DNA of 64,000 bases from Nitrobacter sp. Nb-311A (GCF_000152905.1 NZ_CH672418.1:180138-244137); one strand, 5' to 3'; positions 26,351-36,201 are shown, numbered from the stretch's first letter. Made by a program: numbers and translations. Notes: a model not told the origin generated them from the letters alone.

Positions 26351-27751
26351 ATGACTTCGGAAAGCATAAACGCGGCCGATATTCCCGGAAATGCGGAGTC
26401 CGCGGGGCAGGCGCGGCGACACGAGCAACTGACTTTCGATCTCGATGTTGAAATCTGCGTCGTCGGCGGCGGGCTGGCCGGCCTCACCGTGGCGTTGGAG
26501 GCGGCGCGGACAGGCGCGAACGTCGTCGTGCTCGAAAGCCGTCATGTCGGCTGGAGCGCGTCGGGCCATCATCTCGGGACGGCGATGCCCGGCTATGCGC
26601 TTCCGCTTTCCGACCTGATCGCGCGTGTCGGTTTCGATGATGCATATGAACTCTGGTCGCTGTCGCGAGCCGGCGCCGATTACGTTCGCGCCCATGCCGC
26701 TGAAGATGTCATTCCGGGACTCGGGTTCACCGAAGGCGTGCTCGAGGTTTCCAATGTCGATGCGGGTGAGCGGCTCATCAGCCATCTGCAGATGCTCAGC
26801 GAGGATTTCGCGACCGAGGCGGAAGGGTGGCAGATCGATCGCGTCCGCAACGCCTTGAGCACCGACCGGTATTTTCACGCGGTGCATTATCCGCGAGCGT
26901 TCCAGATCGACGGTCGCAAATATATTCACGGCCTCGCCGAGCTTGCGCGCAAGGCCGGTGCTCGCATCTTCGAACATACGCCGGTGATCAGCATCGATCC
27001 GTCCGGAATTCGGAAACGTATTGCGACGCCGCGGGCGCGTCTGCGGGCTTCCCACGTCGTGCTTGCGGGCAATGTCCATCTCGGCGAAGCGTTGCGCCGA
27101 TTATCCGATACGCTGGTGCCGGTCTGGCGTTATGCCGCCGTCACCGCGCCTTTGGGGGCACGACTTGCAGAGGTGGTGAGGTTTCAGGGCTCTGTCATCG
27201 ACGCCGACGGCATCGATCATTTTCGGATCATCGATGGCGACAGGCTGATGTGGGCGAGCCCTGAAACCACCTGGGAGGCGCGGCCCGAGCGTCAGAGAGG
27301 GGCGATCCGCAGGCGTATCCTTACCACCTTCCCGCAACTCGAGACCGTCGAGATTGCGGAGGTTTTCTGCGGCGCGGTCGGTGAGACCGTTCACGGCATG
27401 CCGCAGGTCGGGCAGTTGCAGCCCGGACTATGGGTTGCGAGCGGCTTCGGCCGGCAGGGATTGAATACCTCGGCGATGGCCGGACAACTGATCGCCCGCG
27501 GGATGCTGGAAGGTGACGACCGCTGGCGGTTGTTCGCGCCGTTCGAACTGGTATGGGCGGGCGGAACGACCGGACGCGCGGCGGGCTATGCGATCGGCAC
27601 GGCCATGCGAGCGCGTTCCGCCGCCGCCGGCGTGCTGGCGCGCTATCGCGAACGAGCGCGGCTCAATGCAGCCAATCGCAAGGCCAAAGCGCGGCCGCCG
27701 CGCGTTGCGGCTCCTCACATGTCGGCTTCAAAGGACTCCGGGGAAATATGA
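26351..27751 (+). CDS. FAD-dependent oxidoreductase (PuuB/DadA-like)
   Basis: 466 residues from the ATG at 26351, preceded by AGGAAA; the track start at 26336 would add five residues. The Rossmann motif VCVVGGGLAGLTVALEAA-like segment (ICVVGGGLAGLTVALEA) is at about residues 36-52, then VVVLESRHVGWSASGHHLG. The C-terminal LWVASGFGRQGLNTSAMAG binds FAD. The family oxidises amines such as gamma-glutamylputrescine or D-amino acids. The SGHHLG segment differs from the usual SGRNGG, so substrate is uncertain. No polyamine genes are adjacent. Confidence 0.8.
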   Translation: MTSESINAADIPGNAESAGQARRHEQLTFDLDVEICVVGGGLAGLTVALEAARTGANVVVLESRHVGWSASGHHLGTAMPGYALPLSDLIARVGFDDAYELWSLSRAGADYVRAHAAEDVIPGLGFTEGVLEVSNVDAGERLISHLQMLSEDFATEAEGWQIDRVRNALSTDRYFHAVHYPRAFQIDGRKYIHGLAELARKAGARIFEHTPVISIDPSGIRKRIATPRARLRASHVVLAGNVHLGEALRRLSDTLVPVWRYAAVTAPLGARLAEVVRFQGSVIDADGIDHFRIIDGDRLMWASPETTWEARPERQRGAIRRRILTTFPQLETVEIAEVFCGAVGETVHGMPQVGQLQPGLWVASGFGRQGLNTSAMAGQLIARGMLEGDDRWRLFAPFELVWAGGTTGRAAGYAIGTAMRARSAAAGVLARYRERARLNAANRKAKARPPRVAAPHMSASKDSGEI

Positions 27752-27770
27752 GCGGGTGGCTTTAATCTCT

Positions 27771-27798
27771 TTCCGCAAGCCCGGTTCCGCAAGCCCGG
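27771..27798. repeat. 14-bp tandem duplication
   Basis: TTCCGCAAGCCCGG occurs twice without a gap (27771-27784 and 27785-27798), 20 bp after the oxidoreductase stop. Confidence 0.8.
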
Positions 27799-27930
27799 GG
27801 AGGGAGCTAACGCTTTCCGGAATAACCTCGCGGGAACGTGAGAAAATTCCGGGCGCGTCCGTGTAATTTTACTCAGGCCACCTCATATCAGATGCCGTTG
27901 AATCGGTTCGCGCCGGCACCGGAGACAGCC

Positions 27931-28443
27931 ATGATTGATCGTCGCATCCTGCTCGCATCCGCCGGTCTCGCGGGTCTGTTCGGCTTTCGCTGGGTGTGGA
28001 GGGAATCCGCCTGGGCAGCCGAGACGAAGGCCGCGCGAAAGTTCGAGATCGAAAAGACTGATGCCGAATGGCGGGCGCAGCTCAAGCCCTGGCAATATCA
28101 CGTCCTTCGTCAGCATGGCACCGAACCGGCCTTCAGCAGTCCGCTGCTCAGGGAGCATCGCAAGGGTACATTCGCCTGCGCCGGCTGCGACCTGCCGCTC
28201 TATTCGTCGGAGACGAAATTTGAAAGCGGCACCGGCTGGCCCAGCTTCTGGAGGCCGCTCGACAACGCTGTCGGAGAATCGACCGACACAACGCTTGGCA
28301 TCGCGAGGACCGAGGTGCATTGCCGTCGCTGCGGCGGCCATCTCGGCCATGTTTTCGACGACGGGCCGAAACCGACGGGCCTGCGTTACTGCATGAACGG
28401 GCTGGCGCTCGTTTTCCATCCCGCTTCGCCATCGGCGACGTAG
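27931..28443 (+). CDS. msrB: peptide-methionine (R)-S-oxide reductase, exported
   Basis: 170 residues from the ATG at 27931 (MIDRRILLASAG); upstream in-frame starts at 27838 and 27892 would bury the signal. DRRILLAS plus the hydrophobic core looks like a Tat or Sec signal ending at AWAA. The MsrB domain has both zinc knuckles (CAGC near residue 81, CRRC near 130) and the catalytic Cys in RYCMNGLAL near 155; most MsrB have RYCxNSxSL, so the NGLAL end is a variant. It should repair oxidised Met in periplasmic proteins. Confidence 0.9.
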   Translation: MIDRRILLASAGLAGLFGFRWVWRESAWAAETKAARKFEIEKTDAEWRAQLKPWQYHVLRQHGTEPAFSSPLLREHRKGTFACAGCDLPLYSSETKFESGTGWPSFWRPLDNAVGESTDTTLGIARTEVHCRRCGGHLGHVFDDGPKPTGLRYCMNGLALVFHPASPSAT

Positions 28444-28587
28444 AATATTCGCGTAAAATAACAGGGGTCTCGATTGCTCGCGACCGCGAGGCGCTTCCCC
28501 GGCAAGAGTTGCCGGCCAAGGCAAGAATGCCCTGGGCTCCGAAGCCGGAACATATGCTAACCTACTGAAATAATTTGTCTCTTCCGT

Positions 28588-28603
28588 TGGCATGGAGATT
28601 GCG
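28588..28603 (+). promoter_or_regulatory. sigma-54 (RpoN) promoter of flgE
   Basis: TGGCATGGAGATTGCG has GG and GC separated by exactly 10 bases and matches TGGCACG-N4-TTGC with one difference. It ends about 70 bp before the flgE ATG. It overlaps the longer ORF start at 28592, which is therefore not used. Confidence 0.75.
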
Positions 28604-28672
28604 ACTCCGTTTGCCGATCGTGGCGAGGTTGACCTTGCGCTTAGGGCCGCCCGGATCGAGTTGGAGAGACGT

Positions 28673-30514
28673 ATGGGTATTTTCGACGCACTGAATACTT
28701 CGGTCGGCGGTTTGCAGGCACAGTCCTTCGCACTTCAGAATATCTCCGGCAACATCGCAAACTCCCAGACCACGGGCTATAAGGGTATCACCACCGCCTT
28801 CGTTGACCTGATCCCGGATTCGACCACCCCCAATCGTCAGGTTGCCGGCGGCGTGACCGCCTATGCGACCCCGACCATCAGCAGTCAGGGAACGGTGTCG
28901 GCCTCGACGGTCGGCACCTACATGGCGATAAACGGCGATGGCTTCTTCAACGTCCAGACGCCGACGGGACGGGTCGACAATCAGCCGCAGTTTTCCGGCG
29001 TGACGTACTACACGCGGCGCGGCGATTTTCAGGTCGACGCTCACGGCCATCTTGTCAACAGCGCCGGCTACTATCTGATGGGCGTAGCGGTCGATCCCAA
29101 GACGGGCAATCCGCTCGGCAATGTGCCGCAGGTGCTTAAGTTCCAGAACAGCTTCGTTCCGGCGCAAGCCACGACGACGGTGCAATACGCCGCCAATCTT
29201 CCGGCGGTCCCGAGAACGCTGTCGAGCGCGACCGCGCCCGTCGGGAGCATCACGGCGGCCGGCGGATTGAATCCGTCCGACTTCACGACCAATTTCAATC
29301 CGCTTGTGGTCGGCACGCCGGCGCCGCCCTATACCGACAACACCACCATGGGGTCGCCGGCGACCAACCAGCAGACCCCTCCGGTCGCGATCACCAGCGC
29401 GACGCTTTTGTCGGGCACGGCGCCGAGCGACTCGTTGCCGGGTGGATTCGCGGTCGGGGACACCATCACCGTGAATGGCACCACGATCACCTTCACCGAC
29501 GCCAGCACCGCGTTGCCGCCGGGCGCGCAGGACGCGACCCATGTCCGCATCGACGACACCGTCGGCGATCTGCTGGGCAAGATCGGCGCGATCACCGGCC
29601 AGGCTCCGACGATCGACGCCGGCACCGGCGCAATCACCCTGCATACCGGCACCGCGCAGGACCTCTCGGTCACGAGCGCGTCTTCCGGCTGGACGGCGAT
29701 GGGCTTCGGCGCGACCACCAACATCGCGCGCGGGGGTGGCGGCACGCCCGGCGCCGGGGTGGTGATCGCCAACGACCAGACAATCTTCCAGCAGCAATCG
29801 ATCAGCGGCGGCGCGGTCACGGCCTATGATGCGACCGGAACGGCGGTGAACCTGCAACTGCGCTGGGCCAAAACCGACAGCGCCTCGCTCGGAGCCGGGC
29901 ATTCCGATACCTGGAACCTGTTCTATCAGGCCGATCCGAACGCCACCGGCACGCAGGCGGCGTGGATCAATGTCGGCACCAACTTCACCTTCGGCGTCAA
30001 CGGCCAGCTTTCGAGCCCGGTCGGGTCGTCCATCACCATTCCCAGCGTCAGTGTCGGATCCCAGTCGCTCGGCAACCTCACGCTGAATATCGGCTCGGGC
30101 GGTCTGACCCAGTATGCGAGCAGCGGCGGCAACGCCACCATCAACGCGATCAACCAGAACGGCTACGCCGCCGGACAGTTGCAATCGGTCGCCATCAACA
30201 ATGACGGCATCGTGGTCGGCACCTTCTCGAACGGGCAGAACCTGTCCCTGGCGCAGGTGTCACTGTCGCACTTCAACGGCACCAACTACCTCAAGGCGCT
30301 CGACGGCGGGGCGTATGCGGTGACCGACGAGTCAGGGCCGGCAATTGCGGGCGCGGCAGGGCACATCAGCGGCTCGTCGCTCGAAGGCTCCAACACCGAT
30401 ATCGCCGACGAGTTCACCAAGCTGATCGTGACCCAGCAGGCCTATTCGGCGAATACGAAAGTCATCACCACCGCGAACAGTATGGTTCAGGATCTTCTGA
30501 ACGTGCTGCGCTAG
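28673..30514 (+). CDS. flgE: flagellar hook protein FlgE
   Basis: 613 residues from the ATG at 28673, with GGAGAG just upstream. The N-terminus MGIFDALNTSVGGLQAQSFALQ and NISGNIANSQTTGYK is the FlgE/F/G rod-hook signature, and the C-terminus (EFTKLIVTQQAYSANTKVITTANSMVQDLLNVLR) forms the inner hook tube. FlgE polymerises outside the cell into the universal joint. The protein is longer than enteric FlgE (about 400). Residues about 240-350 form an inserted module that is also present in both flagellins of this window. First gene of flgE-flgK-flgL. Confidence 0.95.
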   Translation: MGIFDALNTSVGGLQAQSFALQNISGNIANSQTTGYKGITTAFVDLIPDSTTPNRQVAGGVTAYATPTISSQGTVSASTVGTYMAINGDGFFNVQTPTGRVDNQPQFSGVTYYTRRGDFQVDAHGHLVNSAGYYLMGVAVDPKTGNPLGNVPQVLKFQNSFVPAQATTTVQYAANLPAVPRTLSSATAPVGSITAAGGLNPSDFTTNFNPLVVGTPAPPYTDNTTMGSPATNQQTPPVAITSATLLSGTAPSDSLPGGFAVGDTITVNGTTITFTDASTALPPGAQDATHVRIDDTVGDLLGKIGAITGQAPTIDAGTGAITLHTGTAQDLSVTSASSGWTAMGFGATTNIARGGGGTPGAGVVIANDQTIFQQQSISGGAVTAYDATGTAVNLQLRWAKTDSASLGAGHSDTWNLFYQADPNATGTQAAWINVGTNFTFGVNGQLSSPVGSSITIPSVSVGSQSLGNLTLNIGSGGLTQYASSGGNATINAINQNGYAAGQLQSVAINNDGIVVGTFSNGQNLSLAQVSLSHFNGTNYLKALDGGAYAVTDESGPAIAGAAGHISGSSLEGSNTDIADEFTKLIVTQQAYSANTKVITTANSMVQDLLNVLR

Positions 30515-30550
30515 AGCCTTCCGCTTCTGATTGAATCAGGAGCATGGCTC
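30513..30550. repeat. family 1 palindromic repeat, copy e
   Basis: GCTTCTGATTGAATCAGGAGC lies inside outer arms AGAGCC / GGCTCT, filling the flgE-flgK gap. Core palindrome only; no AAAACGCGTC box. Confidence 0.6.
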
Positions 30551-30585
30551 TCAGATTTTGATCCGGCTTCGAGGCGGGCAAAGAG

Positions 30586-32448
30586 ATGAGTTTGAGTTCG
30601 GCCCTCTCCATCGCCATGTCCGGCTTGCGCGCCAACCAGGCCGCGCTGTCGATCGTGTCCGGCAACGTCGCCAACGCGAACACGCCGGGCTACGTGGCGC
30701 AAACGCTGGTGCAGGATCAGATCGTGACCGGCAGCACCGGTTCCGGCGTCCGCATCATAGGCGTCAGCCGCACGCTTGACGCCTATGTCCAATCTCAGTT
30801 GCGTACGGAAAACGCCGGCAGCGCTTATGCAAGCCAGATCGCCGCAGTGCTCGGCCAGTTGCAGAACGTCTATGGCACCCCGGGCAACGACGGAACGCTT
30901 GAGGCCGCCTACAACAGGTTCACCTCCGCATTACAGGCGCTGTCGGCGAGTTCAGGCAATCCTGCAGCTCAGTCGTCGGTGCTGAACGCCGCGCAGGCGC
31001 TGGCGCAACAGCTCAATGCGACCACCGGCGGCATTCAGACGCTGCGATCCAACGCCGAGCAAGATCTGTCTGTATCGGTCTCGCAGGCCAGCGCGGCGAT
31101 GCAACAGATCGCGCAGCTCAATCAGAGGCTGCAAAGCGTGAGTGTTCAGGATCCGGCGGCTGCTACGCTGATGGATCAGCGCGACGCTGCGATCGACCAG
31201 CTTTCAAGGTTGATGGACATCCGTGCGGTAACCGATGGCGCCAATCAAACCTCGGTATTCACCACGTCCGGCGTCCAGCTCGTCGGCGGCGTGTACGCGT
31301 CAACGCTGACATTCAATGCGCAGTCCTCGCTCACCGCGAACTCGCAATGGAACGCCGATCCCGCGAAGTCGAGCGTCGGCACCATCATCTGCCAGCTTCC
31401 GAATGGCGCCAAGATCGACATGATCGCTTCGCAAGGCATCAACTCCGGCCAGATCGCCGCCGATGTCCAGTTGCGCGACAAGATTTTGGTGCAGGCGCAG
31501 AACCAGGTGGACCAGATGGCGGCGACGCTCGCCAGCGCGTTGTCCGACATCACCACGGGCGGCGTGCCGGTGACTGGTCCGCCGTCGGGTTTTGACCTTG
31601 ATCCGTCCAATATGCTGCCGGGCAACTCGTTCAGCGTCACCTACACCGACTCCGGTAACGTCTCGCACACCGTCACCGTGGTGCGGGTGGACGATCCGGC
31701 GGCGCTACCGATTCCGAATACGGCCTCCAATCCGAACGATAGCGTGATCGGCGTCGATTTCTCTGGCGGACTCGCCTCGATCGTGTCGCAACTGAATGCG
31801 CAGATCGGGGCTACGTCGCATCTGACGTTTTCCGCTTCCGGGTCGCAGTTGCGGGTGGTCGACGACGGCTCTGGTGCATCGACCGTGACCGCGGCATCGA
31901 CCACGACGACGGTGCAGTCGCTCGCATCAGGGAATCCGCAACTGCCATTCTTCACCGACCGCGCCTCACTCTATACCGGCGCGATCACAGGCTCCGCGTC
32001 GCAGATCACAGGGCTGGCGGGACGCATCCAGGTCAACGCCGCGCTGCTCGCCGATCCCTCGAAGCTCACGATCTACAGCACGTCGCCGGTCACGCCCGCC
32101 GGCGACACCACGCGCTCCGACTTCATTTTCGACCGGTTGACGTCGGCGACCTTCACCTACTCTCCGAACACCGGCCTTGGCGCGGCGGCAGCGCCGTTCC
32201 AGGGGACGTTGCCCTCGTTCCTGCAGCAGTTCGTCAGCTTGCAGAGCGGTGCGGCGACGACCGCGAAGCAGGTCGCGCAGGGCCAGGAGATCGTCGTCAA
32301 TACCCTGCAGAAAAAGTTCGACGCCGAGGCGGGCGTGAACATGGACACCGAAATGGCCAATCTGATCGCTTTGCAGAATTCCTATGCGGCGAATGCGCAT
32401 GTGATGACCGTGGTCCAGAGCATGATGCAGACGCTGTTGCAGGCATAA
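30586..32448 (+). CDS. flgK: flagellar hook-associated protein 1 FlgK
   Basis: 620 residues. The N-terminus SALSIAMSGLRANQAALSI and VSGNVANANTPGYV is the HAP1 signature; the C-terminus ends VNMDTEMANLIALQNSYAANAHVMTVVQSMMQTLLQA, as in FlgK. It forms the first junction ring between hook and filament. A Thr/Ser-rich D2-like insert occupies about residues 330-450. It lies 71 bp after flgE and 27 bp before flgL, on the same strand. Confidence 0.94.
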   Translation: MSLSSALSIAMSGLRANQAALSIVSGNVANANTPGYVAQTLVQDQIVTGSTGSGVRIIGVSRTLDAYVQSQLRTENAGSAYASQIAAVLGQLQNVYGTPGNDGTLEAAYNRFTSALQALSASSGNPAAQSSVLNAAQALAQQLNATTGGIQTLRSNAEQDLSVSVSQASAAMQQIAQLNQRLQSVSVQDPAAATLMDQRDAAIDQLSRLMDIRAVTDGANQTSVFTTSGVQLVGGVYASTLTFNAQSSLTANSQWNADPAKSSVGTIICQLPNGAKIDMIASQGINSGQIAADVQLRDKILVQAQNQVDQMAATLASALSDITTGGVPVTGPPSGFDLDPSNMLPGNSFSVTYTDSGNVSHTVTVVRVDDPAALPIPNTASNPNDSVIGVDFSGGLASIVSQLNAQIGATSHLTFSASGSQLRVVDDGSGASTVTAASTTTTVQSLASGNPQLPFFTDRASLYTGAITGSASQITGLAGRIQVNAALLADPSKLTIYSTSPVTPAGDTTRSDFIFDRLTSATFTYSPNTGLGAAAAPFQGTLPSFLQQFVSLQSGAATTAKQVAQGQEIVVNTLQKKFDAEAGVNMDTEMANLIALQNSYAANAHVMTVVQSMMQTLLQA

Positions 32449-32475
32449 TTGTAACGACGGCGCAAGGCGGTTCTC

Positions 32476-33981
32476 ATGGCAGTCAACGGCATCGGTTTCG
32501 GCAACACCATCCTCGGCGGTTCGATCCGCAATCTCAAGGCGCAGATGGCCGATTTGCAGGGCCAGCTCACGAGCGGCAAGCGCGCGACAACCTATTCGGG
32601 CATGGGCGCCAACGAAGGCTTTGCGATCGCGGCGCGCGCGCAACTGTCGAACATTGCCGCCTATACCGACACCATGATGAAGATCAACACCAACATTGGA
32701 GTTGCCAATACCGCGCTGCAGGCGCTCTCCGACATCGGCACGCAGTTGCAGAATGCCGCGATCAGCGGGTCGCAGACGTTGAACAGCATGGGGCAGACCG
32801 CAGGCCAGCAGACCGCGGTCGCTGAATTTTCGTCGATGGTCGGCATCCTGAACACGCAGGCTGGCGATCGCTACATCTTTTCCGGCAGTACGATCTACAC
32901 CCAGCCGGTGGCTTCGTCCGATCTGATCCTGAACGGCAACGGGGCAGGGCAGGCCGGGTTGAGGCAGGTCATCTCCGAGCGCAAGCAGGCGGATCTGGGA
33001 GCCGGTGGCCTTGGCCGCATCGACATTTCCTCGCCGACCGTCACCTCCGTGGCGGTCGCGGAGGATGCATCACCTTCCGTTTACGGCCTGAAACTGCAAT
33101 CGGTGTCGTCGTCATTGTTAGGAGCCACAGTTACAGGTCCGACCGGAGCGCCGCCCGTCATCTCAGTCGATCTCGGCGTTACCAACCCGGTCGATGGCGA
33201 CACAGTGAGTTTCACCTTCGATCTTCCGGACGGCACCAGCGAGACAGTACAACTGACCGCGTCCAGCGAAGTGCCGGCGCCTGCCGGCAGCTTCGCGATT
33301 GGCGCGACGCCAACTGCTACCGCCGCCAACCTCAACGCCGCACTGACGAGTTCGATCGGAAAACTGGCGAATACCTCGCTGGTCGCGGCCTCCGCCGTCC
33401 GCGCGACGCGTGATTTCTTCGACCAGCCGCCGCAGCGCGTTGACCTGACCCCGCCGGCAACGCTTGCCACGGCCACCGCCGCTGTGAACGGCACGGTCGC
33501 AGATACTGTCCAGTGGTACACCGGAGACGATGGCGCGGGCTCAGCGCGCGCGACCTCGGTGGTGCGGGTCGATTCTTCGGTGACGGTGCAATATGGGATG
33601 CGTGCGAGCGAGGATGCCATCCGTTCGCTGATGGAGTCCGTCGCGGTTCTTGCGGCAGTGACGACATCGCCGACCGATCCGAACGCGGCCGATCAAATTT
33701 CGGCGCTCAACTCGCGCGTGGCGCAAAATCTGACGGTCGCGCCCGGCAGCCAGACTATCGGGGATATCCAGGTCGATCTCGCCAACGCGCAGACCGTGAT
33801 GAAGGATGCGACCGCGCGGCAGAAACTGACGCAAGCGACGATGCAGAACATCATCGACCAGGCGGAGAATGTTTCCACTGACGAAGTCGCAAGCCAGCTG
33901 CTGGCGTTGCAGACCGACCTGCAGGCTTCATATCAAACCACGGCTATGCTCTCGCAGCTCAGTCTGGTGAAATTCCTCTGA
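32476..33981 (+). CDS. flgL: flagellar hook-associated protein 3 FlgL
   Basis: 501 residues. N-terminus IGFGNTILGGSIRNLKAQMADLQGQLTSGKRA matches the HAP3/flagellin coiled-coil domain and the C-terminus ENVSTDEVASQLLALQTDLQASYQTTAMLSQLSLVKFL is typical of FlgL. It forms the second hook-filament junction layer. A small CCGGG/CCCGG hairpin sits at 34002-34015 just after the stop, but no T-run follows. Confidence 0.92.
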   Translation: MAVNGIGFGNTILGGSIRNLKAQMADLQGQLTSGKRATTYSGMGANEGFAIAARAQLSNIAAYTDTMMKINTNIGVANTALQALSDIGTQLQNAAISGSQTLNSMGQTAGQQTAVAEFSSMVGILNTQAGDRYIFSGSTIYTQPVASSDLILNGNGAGQAGLRQVISERKQADLGAGGLGRIDISSPTVTSVAVAEDASPSVYGLKLQSVSSSLLGATVTGPTGAPPVISVDLGVTNPVDGDTVSFTFDLPDGTSETVQLTASSEVPAPAGSFAIGATPTATAANLNAALTSSIGKLANTSLVAASAVRATRDFFDQPPQRVDLTPPATLATATAAVNGTVADTVQWYTGDDGAGSARATSVVRVDSSVTVQYGMRASEDAIRSLMESVAVLAAVTTSPTDPNAADQISALNSRVAQNLTVAPGSQTIGDIQVDLANAQTVMKDATARQKLTQATMQNIIDQAENVSTDEVASQLLALQTDLQASYQTTAMLSQLSLVKFL

Positions 33982-34286
33982 CGATATTATCTACGTCGGA
34001 GCCGGGATAGCCCGGACCCAGACCAGGGAACGACAAAACCCGTTCCAAAACCCGTCATGGTGCGGTACTCATGGGGAATTCCCGCGCTGCCGGGACGTGC
34101 CCGCCTTTTGGTTGGAACGGGAGCGGGCTGGCGCGAAGGTCCATCAGCCCATTCGGAAAATGGCGAGCAGAAGCCCTTTGCGCGCGGCAAGGAAGCACGT
34201 TTCATGCGCAGCTTTGAGATTGAATTCGCCTCTCGTTGCTACGAGGAGCCGCACACTGTTCTCACGTGCGGTGGGGAGCGGGCGGC
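33982..34286. other. intergenic region between flgL and the PLP decarboxylase
   Basis: Holds a short hairpin (34002-34015) and a perfect 10-bp inverted repeat CCCGTTCCAA (34039-34048) / TTGGAACGGG (34112-34121) with a 63-bp loop. No gene supported. Confidence 0.45.
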
Positions 34287-35744
34287 ATGAAGCCTGCATC
34301 GCGCGACGCCCTGTCGCAACCCGATGAAACGCTCGATCCGGACGACTGGGACATGCTTCGCGCGGAGGGGCACGGGATGCTCGATGACATGTTCGACTAT
34401 ATCGCAGGCATTCGCGCGCGCCCGGTGTGGCGGCCGATCCCGGCGGAAGCGCGCGCCTGTTTTCGCGAAGACCTGCCGCGCGAGGGCGTCGATGTCGCCG
34501 ACATTTATCAGGAGTTTGCCGAACTCATCGCGCCGTACACCGCCGGGAATGTCCACCCCGGATTCATGGGATGGGTCAACGGCGGCGGCACAGCGGTCGG
34601 GATGCTGGCCGAGATGCTGGCGGCGGGGTTGAACGCCAATGTCGCCGGCCGCGATCAGATGCCGATCGAAGTCGAGCGCCAGCTCGTTTTGTGGGTGCGG
34701 CAGATGTTCGGCTTTCCCGATACCGCGAGCGGCATCTTCGTCACGGGAACGTCGATGGCGAACCTGATGGGAATTCTGGTGGCGCGTTCGGCGCGAATCG
34801 GCCCGTCCGTGCGCCAGCGCGGCTTGTTGGATCGCGGCGCCGGTCTCATCGCCTATACATCGGTTGCGACGCACGGCTGCATTGCCCAGGCCATGGACCT
34901 CGCCGGCTTCGGCACCGACGCCCTGCGACGGATTCCGGTTGACCGCCGTCATCGCATCGATGTCGATGCGCTGCGTGCGCAGATCGCGGTCGATCGCGCC
35001 GCGGGATTTGAACCATTTCTCGTGATCGGGTCGGCGGGGACAGTCGACATCGGAGCGATCGACGATCTTGCGGCGCTGCATGGCGTGTGCCGCGACGAGA
35101 AGCTATGGCTGCATATCGATGGCGCATTCGGCGCGCTCGGAGTTCTGTCGTCCGAAATCGCACCTCGTCTCGCGGGAATTGAGAGCGCCGACTCCATCGC
35201 TTTCGATTTCCATAAATGGGGACAGGTGCCCTACGATGCGGGTTTCCTTCTCGTCCGCGACGGCGAGCAGCACCGCCGCACGTTTGCGGCGCCGGTCGCC
35301 TATCTGCGCCGGGAGACGCGCGGGCTTGCGGCGGGCTCGCCGTGGCCATGCGACTACGGCCTGGATATGTCCCGCAGCTTTCGCGCGCTGAAGACGTGGT
35401 TCACATTGAAAGCCTATGGCACCGAGAGGCTCGGCGCCATGATTGACCGGACCTGCGCGCTGGCGCGTTGCCTGGAAGCGAAGATCGCGGCCGAACCGAA
35501 GCTCGAACTGCTCGCGCCGGTGCAGCTCAACATCGTGTGCTTCCGCTATCGGGCCGATGATGCCGACAGGGTCAATGCGAACATTGTCGCATCGCTGCAC
35601 GAGTCGGGACTCGCGGCGCCGTCCACGACCATGCTGGACGGCAGGCTGGCGATCCGCGCGGCGATCGTCAACCATCGCACCGGAATGCGCGACATCGAGG
35701 CGCTGGTGTCGGCGGTGCTGTCGTTCGGCACGCGCGAAGCCTGA
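34287..35744 (+). CDS. pyridoxal-phosphate-dependent decarboxylase (aromatic-L-amino-acid decarboxylase family)
   Basis: 485 residues from the ATG at 34287, with GGGAGCGG upstream; the ORF is open to 34236. Group II decarboxylase features are clear: HPGFMGWVNGGGTAVGMLAEML, TGTSMANLMGIL, LHIDGAFGALG (PLP-ring Asp) and SIAFDFHKWGQVPYDAGFLL with the PLP Lys. It should decarboxylate an aromatic amino acid or related acidic substrate. It lies between flagellar genes but has no evident motility role. Confidence 0.88.
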   Translation: MKPASRDALSQPDETLDPDDWDMLRAEGHGMLDDMFDYIAGIRARPVWRPIPAEARACFREDLPREGVDVADIYQEFAELIAPYTAGNVHPGFMGWVNGGGTAVGMLAEMLAAGLNANVAGRDQMPIEVERQLVLWVRQMFGFPDTASGIFVTGTSMANLMGILVARSARIGPSVRQRGLLDRGAGLIAYTSVATHGCIAQAMDLAGFGTDALRRIPVDRRHRIDVDALRAQIAVDRAAGFEPFLVIGSAGTVDIGAIDDLAALHGVCRDEKLWLHIDGAFGALGVLSSEIAPRLAGIESADSIAFDFHKWGQVPYDAGFLLVRDGEQHRRTFAAPVAYLRRETRGLAAGSPWPCDYGLDMSRSFRALKTWFTLKAYGTERLGAMIDRTCALARCLEAKIAAEPKLELLAPVQLNIVCFRYRADDADRVNANIVASLHESGLAAPSTTMLDGRLAIRAAIVNHRTGMRDIEALVSAVLSFGTREA

Positions 35745-35769
35745 GGATGACCGGTGTTTGACCGCCCGA

Positions 35770-36201
35770 TCAGGCGGAGCGCTTCTTCCTGGCGTCGGCG
35801 CGCCCGGCTGTCACCTTGCTGCCGTCCATCAGCTTCTCCTCGTAAGCGATCAGCTTTTTGACCTCCTTGAGCGCCTTGTAGAGGTCGCCGTTGAGGATGT
35901 CGTTGTTGATGCCTTCGATGATCGGCCATGCGCCCGGCATGGTGGTGATGATGTCGCGCAGCAGGCTGAAATACGTGCCGTGATTGATCTGCGGTTCCGG
36001 CGACAGATACATCAATTGCACCGCAAGGTAGATCAGCTTGGCGGGCGTATCCGCCGTTTCCGGCGTCAGGATGTCCTTCTCGCGAAGGATCGGAATCTTG
36101 TCCCCTTCGATCAACAGCCGCGCGCGCTGGTCGGTGTTGGTCACGACGCAGGCGCCGATGATGATGCGTTCATGCGGCTTCAATTCGACTTTCAGCGCCA
36201 T
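35770..36201 (-). CDS. flbT: flagellin expression regulator FlbT
   Basis: 143 residues. LKVELKPHERIIIGACVVTN and YLSPEPQINHGTYFSLLRDI are the FlbT core. In Caulobacter FlbT binds the 5' leader of flagellin mRNA and limits translation until the hook is complete, working with FlaF. Here it is divergent from flagellin 1, whose long leader (330 bp between the two starts) is the natural target. The basic tail (ADARKKRSA) fits RNA binding. Confidence 0.92.
   Translation of the reverse strand: MALKVELKPHERIIIGACVVTNTDQRARLLIEGDKIPILREKDILTPETADTPAKLIYLAVQLMYLSPEPQINHGTYFSLLRDIITTMPGAWPIIEGINNDILNGDLYKALKEVKKLIAYEEKLMDGSKVTAGRADARKKRSA

Noticed and set aside
28562..30184. 540-residue minus-strand ORF
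   Set aside because: Antisense to flgE; Arg/Gly/Asp-rich shadow.
34039..34121. Insertion-sequence ends around 34.0-34.1 kb
   Set aside because: A perfect 10-bp inverted repeat exists, but the 63-bp interior codes for nothing and no flanking duplication is seen.
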